Shown here: piece after piece, positions 1 to 8,892 of the stretch | How positions within the stretch are numbered: the stretch's first letter is position 1 | Layout: each line of letters opens with the position of its first letter | The notes under the pieces: model-generated | Seen by the model: only the letters and a program-made list of their open reading frames with translations | Told to the model about the DNA's origin: nothing | Databases searched by the model: none | Position numbers and translations under genes: made by a program | Assembly (NCBI RefSeq): GCF_963678635.1 | Contig: NC_087067.1 | Location: 50,584,233-50,648,232, forward strand | Direction: 5' to 3' | Length of the DNA stretch: 64,000 nucleotides | DNA from: Symsagittifera roscoffensis | Taxonomy: Eukaryota > Xenacoelomorpha > Acoela > Convolutidae

Positions 1-730
1 ACCGCTTCACTCCGCTGCGCTTACATCCGGCACGAGAGGAATACTGCGCGTGAATCAGTGTTCCCCGCTTAACCTACTGTTACAAATTGTCGCCTGTTAC
101 GAATTGTCGCCTCACGGTTCAATTCGCGACCTAATTTTAAAGTGTTCTAATTATGATTTTTAGTAAGGAAGTTCGAGCATCCGTCTTAATCATGAGTTGA
201 GCACCTCAGTCAGGTACTGTGGGTTAAAAATTAGGAACTCAACTTTCAACCGGCGTTCCCGCACAGAGGAGCTAAACTTATGATTGAGACGGATACTCGA
301 CCCGAAATCATAACTGAACTAAAAAAATCATAATCAAAACACCTGTGCAAATATAACAAAAGGAAGTTCAGGCTTGGTTGACCTCAAAATTAGTTAAATT
401 AAAACTTAAAAGCAACTCAAATGTACCTTTTTCCAATTTTCGCATCTCTTTCTCTGTAAGTAGGTGGACACACTCCCCATCCGAAGGGACCTCCAGCTTC
501 TTCAGAGACTTCAGTCTAGGCCTGGGTTCCTTCTTCTTTCCGCCTCTCCCGTCTTTCGAGGAAAACTTCTTCGGCTAAAAAAAAACACCATTTCAATATA
601 ATTCGTTATTAGTTCAGTGACAAATTGTTGTTAAAATGAATAAAGTGGGATTCAGACTAGTGAAAAAAGCATTAATACAATGCGAAAATTATCAAACTGT
701 TCGAGATTATTTTATTTTTGTTTTTTCATT

Positions 731-825
731 TTCTTTGATCGTTTAAAGACTTGTCTCTGGAATCCAGGAACATACAGACAAAAAAGTGTGCTCCTATCCA
801 GTGCACAGTTTGGCCTCGCAATGTA
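731..825 (+). repeat. Dispersed repeat, copy 1 (partner at 27.3 kb)
   Basis: This stretch is similar to 27,321-27,441 in the same orientation. Shared words include TTTCTTTGATCGTT, ACTTGTCTCT and CCTATCCAGTGCACAGTTTGG. The partner has about 20 extra bases near its start. It lies inside the inverted-end element at 1-1,655, so the 27.3 kb copy may be a remnant of the same family. Confidence 0.6.
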
Positions 826-1120
826 AGCTGTTGAAAAAACTAATGCATGGCTTTATCTGTTTTCGATTGTATTTGAACTCTGCAAACCTCGACGTCTTGA
901 GTTCTGCCGAGACTCTCCCCGTGGAAAGACTCCACTTCTTCCACAGTGGCACGCTGAATCTTACTCCGAGAACCTGGGACACAATTGCAAACATACTTCA
1001 ATTTGAATAAGTAGAAAAACTTTGCTGAACATCCCCGGGGTGACTAAAATAGCTAGTCGTACAATTCTCTGGCCTATACATTTCATACATTTAAAAGATT
1101 GCATGAGGATTTTATATAAC

Positions 1121-1452
1121 TAGCATTCTCTGCTTAAGTAAATAAAATTTCACCTTGAAAAAAAACAGCAAGATGCCTAAATTCTTATGATTGACGTTTT
1201 CAATCGACTTACACATTTTTAAGGTTCACTTAAGCATTCTCTGCTTAAGTAAATAAAATTTCACCTTGAAAAAGAAACAGCAAGATGCCAAAATTCTTAT
1301 GATTGACGTTTTCAATCGACTTACACATTTTTAAGGTTCACTTAAGCATTTTCTGCTTAAGTAAATAAAATTTCACCTTGAAAAAGAAACAGCAAGATGC
1401 CAAAATTCTTATGATTGACGTTTTCAATCGGCTTACACATTTTTAAGGTTCA
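1121..1452 (+). repeat. Three tandem copies of a ~111-bp unit
   Basis: Units begin at about 1,123, 1,234 and 1,346 with GCATTCTCTGCTTAAG, and each ends in CATTTTTAAGGTTCAC. They differ at only a few bases, so the amplification is recent. No reading frame runs through them. Confidence 0.9.
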
Positions 1453-1673
1453 CCACAGTAGGTAATATTACATGTCTTTTGCATTCGCATGTGAATGAAA
1501 CCGTTAAGCGACAATTCGTAACGACAATTTGTAACAGGCGTCATTTCATAACAAACGACAATTCGTCAAAATAATTTAAGCGGGAAACACTAATATATGC
1601 GCTTTATTCCTCTCTTGTCGAATGTAGGTGCAGCGGAGCGAAGCGCAGCAAGCGTATTCTACTTGCCAATGAC

Positions 1674-1775
1674 TTGTTACGAATTGTCGCGTGTTACGAA
1701 TTGTCGCTTGTTACGAATTGTCGCTTGTTACGAATTGTCACCTGTTACGAATTGTCGCCTATTACGAATTGTCGC
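1674..1775 (+). repeat. Six tandem copies of a 17-bp unit
   Basis: The unit is TGTTACGAATTGTCGCC with small changes, repeated head to tail. Two further copies sit in the left inverted arm (about 84-113) and inverted relatives occur at 1,508-1,575. The array abuts the right arm of the 1-1,655 element and probably grew from its terminal sub-repeats. Confidence 0.85.
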
Positions 1776-2199
1776 CCTACCGATTAAAACTCCACCTCGG
1801 GAAAAATTGTGCATCACAAGTGAATCACATGTTCAATCATGTAAAATAACATCATGATTTTTTATCGTAATTTATTTAGAATCTCCACGAAGTTTTTTTT
1901 CGTAATTTATATGTTTGTTCATGTGATTTCACATTTTGGCTCATGCGAAATCACATGCCTGATTTTGAAAATTTGTCAAAATTTGTATGAATGCAGGATA
2001 AATCGAAAATTTTCCCAAATGATTGGATACAATTTTATCATTGTTCCGACTTTCAAAGAAAGTTATGGAATATTTCTGCTGACAAATTTCCACTTTTAAC
2101 TAGCCAATTTTTTTAAATTGTTTTGGTATTGTTTAATTGAGCTCAATTTACAAAAGATATTTCACCTAAGATTATTTTTCGTAAAGTTATGGGGGTTTA

Positions 2200-2510
2200 A
2201 AGAGTGTCATTTTGGCTAATTTGGTACAATTAACCCGCAGATATATTTCGCGCTATTAACGCGTAAGCAGAGATTTAATCCGTCTTAGAAATCGTTCCAA
2301 GATGGTTGAAACAGGCTATTTGCCATAACTGTTATGTTTCTAGGAGCAAAATCTACCACTTTGTACTTAATAGGGTTTGATTTCGAAATTTTTTTTTTTT
2401 GAAAATTTCAACAAATGTTATAAAACGAACGCTGCTTCAGAGAACTTATAAGGCAGTCAAAATATTCAGGGCTCTGTCCCTCTGCCCTGATACGAGTAGT
2501 CTTGTTTTAG
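2200..2510 (-). repeat. Inverted copy of the 25-kb dispersed repeat family
   Basis: Read on the minus strand, this stretch matches 24,985-25,330: shared pieces are AAGACTACTCGTATCAGGGC and CGATTTCTAAGACGGATTAA followed by GCTTACGCGTTA. It is more diverged than the two copies at 24.9-25.9 kb are from each other, so it is an older member. No coding content is visible. Confidence 0.6.
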
Positions 2511-2532
2511 TTAGCGTCTGAATTTTTAACCG

Positions 2533-2856
2533 CAGTTTGTGGCTAAAGAGAGATTTTGTGTAGAATTTGGTTTGGCCTTACAGTATGTATCGGAGATCAA
2601 TCTTTGGCGAGATCTAATCTTTTTTTTCTAAAACTGATTAATGTTGAAAATTCCGAACCTGATCGGCTGTTTTATCAGTTTTTTGGAGGCGGGGCAGTTG
2701 CCAAACAAAAGTGAGTAAAATAGTCAACCAGGTTCGGAACTTCCGAAATTAGCCATTTTTAGGAAAAAAAGATAAGATCCCAACTAAGATTGATTTCCGA
2801 TACATGACGCTATGACAATCCAATTCTACTCAAAATCCTTCTATAGCTACAAACTT
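2533..2856. repeat. Foldback sequence with ~130-bp arms
   Basis: The left arm (about 2,533-2,662) and right arm (about 2,728-2,856) are inverted copies at roughly 75-80% by eye. Shared words are ATGTATCGGA, ATCAATCTT and TTCCGAACCTG. The spacer is about 65 bp. Such a structure is typical of a MITE or snap-back element and would give a long hairpin if transcribed. It has no protein-coding content. Confidence 0.6.
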
Positions 2857-3239
2857 AGGTTGAGATGATCTCTCCTTCAACATTTTTTGGACTTATTGTG
2901 ACAAATTTGGGAAAGTTTCATGTATGAACTCAGATTAAAATACTTCCGCCAGCCAATGAATATTCATTGAACAAAATATGAGAAAAAAAACATGTAATTT
3001 ATTCAAAAATAGTATCACAGTAATTCATGTAATATTGCATGGGACGAATTACAAGGTCATTTTTAGAGAGGAAATTTTATTTTCCGAGCTCTCCGAAGAC
3101 ACAATAAAAAAACTTGCGCCGCGGTAAAATTTGTTAAAAAACATGCCAAAAACGACGGATCGATGAGCGAAAGATTGAAGCTGTGAAATAGTATCGAAGG
3201 CACAAAGAGGTGGTCAACGGGTCGAATCCTACGGGGATG

Positions 3240-3475
3240 TCTAAATCTGCTACTGACGCAATAACTCTTTTGTAACCTGCTCTCTCGCGTGCACTCGGAT
3301 GTTCCGACCCCCTTGACAACCGACTGCCACTTCGTCTCCGTGCATCCGGATGTTCCGACCCCCTCGACAGTCTGCTGCCTCGTCCCGACCTGGGGTCTCT
3401 TGACCCCTGCCGACTTTCCTCTTCTCGGATGGTTTCGGAGGGTCTCTGTCGAGAACCACTTCCACTTCGCCTCCT
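3240..3475 (-). other. GC-rich stretch with a ~54-bp repeat, possible exon
   Basis: This segment is much richer in GC than its surroundings and is open in more than one minus-strand frame. One reads as a charged segment beginning GGEVEVVLDRDPPKPSEKRK after an AG. Another is Arg/Ser-rich with the repeat SRGSEHP. A ~54-bp unit containing CGGATGTTCCGACCCC occurs twice. It could be a disordered-protein exon cut off by the LTR element that begins 150 bp away, or a plain minisatellite. I do not recognise a family. Confidence 0.25.
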
Positions 3476-3621
3476 AAAAGTTTGTTTCCACTAACAATTT
3501 TTGTATTCAATGTTTTCCATTTTTTCAATGAAGCATTTTTCCATTTTGTGAAAAAAAAATGTTTTTTTTTATGTAAATTTTTCTCCAAAAAATTTAAGTA
3601 AATTCGAAATAATGCCTCAAT

Positions 3622-4031
3622 TGGAACCTGATCTAAACTACATTTTATGATTGGATAAATTAGATATTTTACCAATGTAAAGTATTTAATATTAACCAAT
3701 CATGATCCATCTAACTAACAATCCACTTATTTGTAAGTGCTGAAATTACTTGTAATTTCAGCACCAGAGAGATTTGAATTTAACTTAGAAATTAGTTGAA
3801 CTCTCCCGAGTACTTCAGCAGCCGCAATAAACCAGTATACCCTAGATCTATTGAGCCTAGCAGAGACTAGTTAAACAACCTGAGACTAGACAGTATAAGA
3901 GTAAGATTAGGATCGGTATTAGACTAAGAAGTTGCACGAACCTATCCGGCCGAAAATAAGATAGCGTGACGAGCAGACGGTGTACCCTATCCGAAATTAC
4001 TCTATGAGTTATACCCATCGGTCCTAACTCA
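3622..4031 (+). repeat. 5' LTR (410 bp)
   Basis: This is a direct repeat of 22,093-22,502, with one base different. It has TG and CA ends. Two CCAAT words lie in its first 90 bases and a polyadenylation signal AATAAA is at 3,826-3,831. A perfect palindrome with 13-bp arms (GTGCTGAAATTAC and its complement, 2-base centre) lies at 3,737-3,764. No strong TATA box is evident. TTTAATATT is the nearest match. Confidence 0.97.
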
Positions 4032-4033
4032 TC

Positions 4034-4051
4034 TGGTGCGACCATAAGTCT
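4034..4051 (+). promoter_or_regulatory. Primer binding site (tRNA not assigned)
   Basis: Two bases after the LTR comes TGGTGCGACCATAAGTC, which starts with the TGG expected opposite a tRNA CCA end. A few bases on is TCGAAC, the complement of a T-loop GTTCGA, so pairing may extend into the T-arm. The spacing is about one base short of a normal tRNA, and I could not match it to a specific tRNA from memory. Confidence 0.6.
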
Positions 4052-5279
4052 CGAACAAGACCTTAATAGCTTAGAATTAACCAATAATAGATTAGAATTT
4101 AGACAAAACATTTAAAAAATGTTATACGACAATAATTTAATCGAAATGTCTCTACGACTCAATAGATCAGAGCCAATATTCCGAACAATAACAGAACTAC
4201 CCGGAATTGGAAGAAGACCTCGAACCAGAGACGACATACGACAAAGCAGAAACTTACCATATAGTTATATGATAGTTCGGCAAAAGCCAGAACAAACTTT
4301 TGTATTTAGAATACTACTAGCAATGAAGTTAGATTTTCATTTGCAACCATAAAATTTTGAAGTCAATCTTCAAAATCATTTCAGGCGCTAAACAAAAATA
4401 TTAATATACAATAACGATTGATAAAAATATCTCAGATCGTTTTCCTAAATTCTGCAGTAATATACAAAACATGTTTGAAAAATATTTATTGAAAAATCAA
4501 AATAAAAATTAGTAGCATGACAATAAACGGTTAGTAATTATAAATCATCCTGTTGTTCCAGCTTCATCGCCTAAATATAACAGCATTCATAAGCTCACTA
4601 ATATCATAAAAATACTAAATCTATTCTTTACACAAATTTAAAACATTTTAAACTTAAATTCACTTAATTTTAAAATCAGATCATCAAGGCTTATCCTTGG
4701 ATCTTAAATCATTTTCTATTTAATTAAATTTAAAACTTGATCATCAAGGCCTATCCTTGGATCAAAAATAACAACTTTGTTCTCCCCCACCCACTTAACT
4801 AGTGTCTAACGACCTCAAACGTCGATTCACTATCCAACCCTTTCTAAAAACCCAGGACTAATAGAAATTTTTGAACAAAACTAATCATTCAAATTAGGAT
4901 AAACAGTGAAGAACTTCGGTTATTCATCCTTCACTTGATCCCCCCTCTTACCAGACCCAGGATAAATCTTAAACTTAGTAAGTTTAAAATAGTATCTAAC
5001 GAACTACTCGCGTTCTAATTATACCTGAACCTTGTGGATCGATTTACTATTCTCCAACCCTGAACACAATCACTACCCTTAAGTAAGATTAAGTAAGTTA
5101 ACACCTTAGCTTATACTATCCACGAGAAAGTACAAAATCTTTCTTCGGAATCGATATACTTTTCTCCCCAACCCTGAACAAATAGACCCAGGTTAGGCTA
5201 ACAAAAAAATCGTAAGGACTAACAGTTTAAGCAAATAGAAATCATTTAACAACCTTTTGCATCCGTCATCCTAAACCTT
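4052..5279 (+). promoter_or_regulatory. Long untranslated leader with internal repeats
   Basis: About 1.2 kb lies between the primer site and the first sizeable frame. It has two copies of a motif with ATCAAGG and CCTTGGATC arms (about 4,679-4,706 and 4,738-4,764), each able to form a hairpin. Several copies of CTCC(CC)AACCCTGAACA or similar with ACCCAGG lie between 4,790 and 5,195. Packaging or dimer signals commonly lie here in LTR elements. That role is inferred. A 77-residue frame at 4,119-4,352 is present but nothing supports it as a gene. Confidence 0.6.
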
Positions 5280-5747
5280 ATGTCATTTAAAAACCTAGGA
5301 AATAAACAAACAATCGTTTTACACAATTGTGAAATAGATAATAAAAAATACGACCTTGTAATCACACCTCATACACAAACAGTTGGATACATTAGAACAA
5401 AACGACAAACATTAAAAAGAAAAATAATAACTAAACAAAGACAAATAACACGAAAAAGATTTTCAAAAAATCGAAACGCATTTTCAGAATCAGAAACCAA
5501 CAGTTTAGACGAACTTTATAAAATAAAAGAATCAATAGATAAAAATTGCCCAATTCACGATCAATTATATTTCTCTGACTCAGAAACAACTTCAAATTCA
5601 TCAAAAAGAGGAAAAAGAAGAATAAAAAAGCAGTATAAACACAAACCAGTACATTTATACAATTGGAATCAACCAATTAGACACATTGATAATTACATAT
5701 TAACAGTCATCGAACGAAAAAATGAGCTCAACGCACACCCCAGGTGA
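5280..5747 (+). CDS. Small basic frame ahead of gag, function unknown
   Basis: A 155-residue frame begins MSFKNLGNKQ. It is rich in Lys and Arg, with clusters such as KRQTLKRKIITKQRQITRKR around residues 41-60 and KRGKRRIKKQ around 109-118, which look like nuclear-localisation or nucleic-acid-binding segments. Its end overlaps the start of gag by 26 bases in another frame. Most gypsy elements have no gene in this place. The A-rich composition matches gag, and it is the first long frame of the RNA, so translation is plausible. I recognise no family. Alternatives are a leader peptide or an unused frame. Confidence 0.5.
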   Translation: MSFKNLGNKQTIVLHNCEIDNKKYDLVITPHTQTVGYIRTKRQTLKRKIITKQRQITRKRFSKNRNAFSESETNSLDELYKIKESIDKNCPIHDQLYFSDSETTSNSSKRGKRRIKKQYKHKPVHLYNWNQPIRHIDNYILTVIERKNELNAHPR

Positions 5748-8700
5748 AGAAAGTCCAGATGATGATGATATTTTCCACTTTATCGTAGATGCAACCACTG
5801 ATAGAGGACAGCATATATTCTGCAAAAATTTACTCTTAAATTTGTTTGAACCCGGAATCAGTCCATGTAAAACAGAGTTCCCAGATGTAAAAATCAAAAG
5901 ACAAATTATCGATCACTATCTAAAAGATATATGTAACCTAACACAACAATACGGAATCTACTCCATAGAATTCAGCTCACCAAACCAGAATCACAGTAAA
6001 TATATAATTCAAACAGACGACCTTGATTTAGAATTCTCAAAAGTATTCTCAGAATATATAAAAAGCATCCAATATCATAACTCACAAAGAGCAAACTCCA
6101 TATTCACCAATGAAGTTTTTGCGATAATATATAGTTATATCTCGATATTAGAAAACGAAATCCAGATACCAAATGTCTCACCGACAGAAACATCTAAACA
6201 TATAAGAGTACGACATGAAATCACACTACTCTCTAGTTTTCTAAATATAATTAAAGAAAATTTCACGAAAGATGAAGTTTCACAACATACAAAACACGAC
6301 TTACAAAAAATCTTGGCATGGTTCATAATAGATTATTTCACACATAATATTGATTTAATTTCACAAGCAAGAAAAAATTTTAGACCCCAAAACTCAAACG
6401 ATGATACTGCCATCACAGAACAATCAGACTATGTTTGGGACCCCGAATGGTCTCATCCCGCATCCATAAACTTCCCACAATCAATCTCAAGTCAAGCAAT
6501 AAGTACGATATCTTATGTAAGAGATTATGTACGAGTAATACCATTAACCATTGATGCAACACCATTAAACTATAATACATTTTTACCCGATATGCAAAAT
6601 AATAGTTTAAACTCTACAGTCATACACAATGAAAACCTCAATGGAACTAGGAATCTTACTCAACAAGATATCCAGACACCATCACACTTCATAAATGAAG
6701 AAATCGTACACACAACAACTACACAACAAAGTATTTCACCAATACGTCCAAACTTAACAACACCAAGAAATACAAATCCTTCACAAACACAGGTAACATT
6801 ACAATCAACCGTTAAACCTTCGGTTGCCCCAAAATATTCACACATGGATTACCAAACATACAGACCCATGACAATACCGCCAAAAACACGCAAAACGTTC
6901 ACTAGAAACAACTTTGCAGACCATAATTATAATTACACACATCCATCAAAAACAAATTATCAACCACGAAAAAATTTTAGTAATTATACAAGATCTCGAA
7001 ACTGGGATAACCCAATGGCACCACCTAATTCAGTAAATTTCCAAACAAATTTACATCCTCCACAGGATCGTAGTGAAAACTATCCATTTTTTCAACAAAA
7101 TAAAAATAAAAAACAAACATCTTATCAAATGGATTACTTATCCTCAGATGATGATTTCTTACAACCAGATATATTTACACCCTATAATCAAGAATATCGT
7201 GGACAAGGAATACAGAAACCACATACATATAATAGAATTTTTTCTCCACAACCAATAGATACACAAAACCAACAACCAATTCAACAACAAAACCCAATTA
7301 ATACACAATCTTTTCAACCAATTCAGCAACAAAACCCAATGATTGCAAACTCGTACCAACCAGCACAAATGCAAAATGAAATACCACTCCCATATTATCT
7401 TCAACAACACGAAATAACAAGAAATCAACTTTCAAATTTTTCTCAAATGCCAAATGCAGCAGAATCATTACAAATGACGATGAATCCATACCTTATGGGT
7501 GGATCATCAATAACATCAAATAAACCTTTAATGGTATTCACAGGAACAGACCCTGAATATTCTGTAGAAGACTATTTAAATGCAGTCACAGCAAATTTGA
7601 TTTTAAATATAGGACCTGAACCAATTAATACGCCACTACATCAAAACTGGATACATCGACGCACAGCGTTAATACAAACAACTCTAGATGGCGCAGCCCA
7701 AAAATGGTTTTCAGTATTGCCTATAGAAATAAAATCAAATTGGAAAAGGTTTACACAAGAATTTTCAAAAATGTTTGACTCCGAAAGAAACAAACAACAA
7801 CAAAGAGTTTTATGTAATGAAATTCGCAGATTACCAAACGAAACCATCAAGCAATTAGCAGTACGAATCGAAACACTAGTTCGAAAAGCATATTCATTAA
7901 ATACACATGACTATAAAAACACAAAGATGACAGAAATCTTAATGATGACCTTAACACCACAATTAAGGAAAATAGCAATAAAAAAGAGAGCATCCCATCC
8001 TTCGTCAATTCGAGAACCCGATTTAGATTTTCGAAAACTAGTAGACAAACTAGAACAAGCAGAAATCACAATGAAACTCGAAGAAACGGAAAATCTGAAA
8101 TTACAATACGTTAACAGAATTGAAACAGCTTCCACAAATATAAACATTATACAGGAATCAGATACAGACCTCGTTGAAAAAATCACTGAAATACTCAATA
8201 TTTACGAAAAACACCCAAACTTTAAAGGCAAACCATCTTTCAAAAAATGGTGTAATTATTGCCGACGATACGGACATAGTATTTCTGAATGTAGACAAAA
8301 ACAACAAGACAATCAAAATAAACCTCAAAAATATAAAGAACCAAATAAATCATTCTACCAATACATGAAAAAAGATCAAAATCTACCGAACAAAACAGTC
8401 TACAGCAACAACAGTTCAGGAAAACCACTCCCGAACAATACAAATTATACAAGAAATCAATCACCATATAACTCAAGTTATAGAGGAAGATCACCAGAAC
8501 GAAGAAACACGCAAAATTCATCACAAAATCACTACAATAGACCAAATAGTCGAAATAACTATTCCAGATCAAATTCAAATACACAACGATTTGTTTCTAG
8601 ATCTAATTCCCAATCAAGAAATAATTACTACCCAAACAATCAATCACGAAATTCATCATACAATAGGAATAGAAACTACCCCAATAATCGGAATAGAAGT

Positions 8701-8892
8701 TATTCAAACAACCGAAACCAGATTTACCCGAACAATCAATCAAGGAATAACTCATATAATAGATCAAACTATAACAGACCAAACATTAATTACCAAAACA
8801 GATCGCGAAATAATTCACAAAATCGACATTCAAGTTATAATAATCGTTATAGAAATTATTCCCAATCACCACACCGGAATAATAATAACTAA
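5722..8892 (+). CDS. gag: Gag-like structural polyprotein
   Basis: The frame is 1,056 residues, long for a gypsy Gag. Residues 1-250 are an unrecognised folded-looking segment. Roughly 250-600 are rich in Gln, Asn, Pro and Thr. About 604-800 look like a retrotransposon Gag core, with FTGTDPEYSVEDYL, AAQKWFSVLP and WKRFTQEF. A single CCHC zinc knuckle follows (C844, C847, H852, C857, spacing X2-X4-X4), then a tail rich in Asn, Ser and Arg. Gag would form the particle and bind the RNA. The tail overlaps the start of pol in a different frame, as expected where pol is reached by programmed frameshifting, known in this family. Confidence 0.85.
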   Translation: MSSTHTPGEESPDDDDIFHFIVDATTDRGQHIFCKNLLLNLFEPGISPCKTEFPDVKIKRQIIDHYLKDICNLTQQYGIYSIEFSSPNQNHSKYIIQTDDLDLEFSKVFSEYIKSIQYHNSQRANSIFTNEVFAIIYSYISILENEIQIPNVSPTETSKHIRVRHEITLLSSFLNIIKENFTKDEVSQHTKHDLQKILAWFIIDYFTHNIDLISQARKNFRPQNSNDDTAITEQSDYVWDPEWSHPASINFPQSISSQAISTISYVRDYVRVIPLTIDATPLNYNTFLPDMQNNSLNSTVIHNENLNGTRNLTQQDIQTPSHFINEEIVHTTTTQQSISPIRPNLTTPRNTNPSQTQVTLQSTVKPSVAPKYSHMDYQTYRPMTIPPKTRKTFTRNNFADHNYNYTHPSKTNYQPRKNFSNYTRSRNWDNPMAPPNSVNFQTNLHPPQDRSENYPFFQQNKNKKQTSYQMDYLSSDDDFLQPDIFTPYNQEYRGQGIQKPHTYNRIFSPQPIDTQNQQPIQQQNPINTQSFQPIQQQNPMIANSYQPAQMQNEIPLPYYLQQHEITRNQLSNFSQMPNAAESLQMTMNPYLMGGSSITSNKPLMVFTGTDPEYSVEDYLNAVTANLILNIGPEPINTPLHQNWIHRRTALIQTTLDGAAQKWFSVLPIEIKSNWKRFTQEFSKMFDSERNKQQQRVLCNEIRRLPNETIKQLAVRIETLVRKAYSLNTHDYKNTKMTEILMMTLTPQLRKIAIKKRASHPSSIREPDLDFRKLVDKLEQAEITMKLEETENLKLQYVNRIETASTNINIIQESDTDLVEKITEILNIYEKHPNFKGKPSFKKWCNYCRRYGHSISECRQKQQDNQNKPQKYKEPNKSFYQYMKKDQNLPNKTVYSNNSSGKPLPNNTNYTRNQSPYNSSYRGRSPERRNTQNSSQNHYNRPNSRNNYSRSNSNTQRFVSRSNSQSRNNYYPNNQSRNSSYNRNRNYPNNRNRSYSNNRNQIYPNNQSRNNSYNRSNYNRPNINYQNRSRNNSQNRHSSYNNRYRNYSQSPHRNNNN

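Larger units (their letters stand above)
1..1655. repeat. Element with long inverted ends and internal tandem repeats
   Basis: The first ~108 bases, read on the minus strand, match about 1,505-1,650: the shared order is GACAATTCGTAACAGGCGAC, then AAGCGGG.AACACT, TATTCCTCTC and GCAGCGGAG.GAAGCG. The right arm holds about 35 extra bases. The arms flank non-coding DNA that includes a three-copy tandem array, so this looks like a non-autonomous DNA transposon or foldback element. The left end may lie before the window. No transposase frame is seen. The 66-86 residue frames here are short and unlike known proteins. Confidence 0.5.

Noticed and set aside
1674-1775. CRISPR-like array
   Set aside because: The 17-bp units are directly adjacent with no spacers, in animal DNA.
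3250-3699. 149-residue minus-strand frame
   Set aside because: It begins inside the 5' LTR and crosses the insertion boundary of a young element, so it cannot be a host gene as a whole.
3857-4111. Minus-strand frame across the 5' LTR and its twin in the 3' LTR
   Set aside because: Its duplication only reflects the LTR duplication, and nothing supports expression.
7159-7428. Hydrophobic minus-strand frames opposite gag and pol (also at 8,240-8,584, 9,237-9,608 and 13,667-13,876)
   Set aside because: They are by-products of the A-rich sense strand, which reads as T-rich, hydrophobic codons on the other strand.
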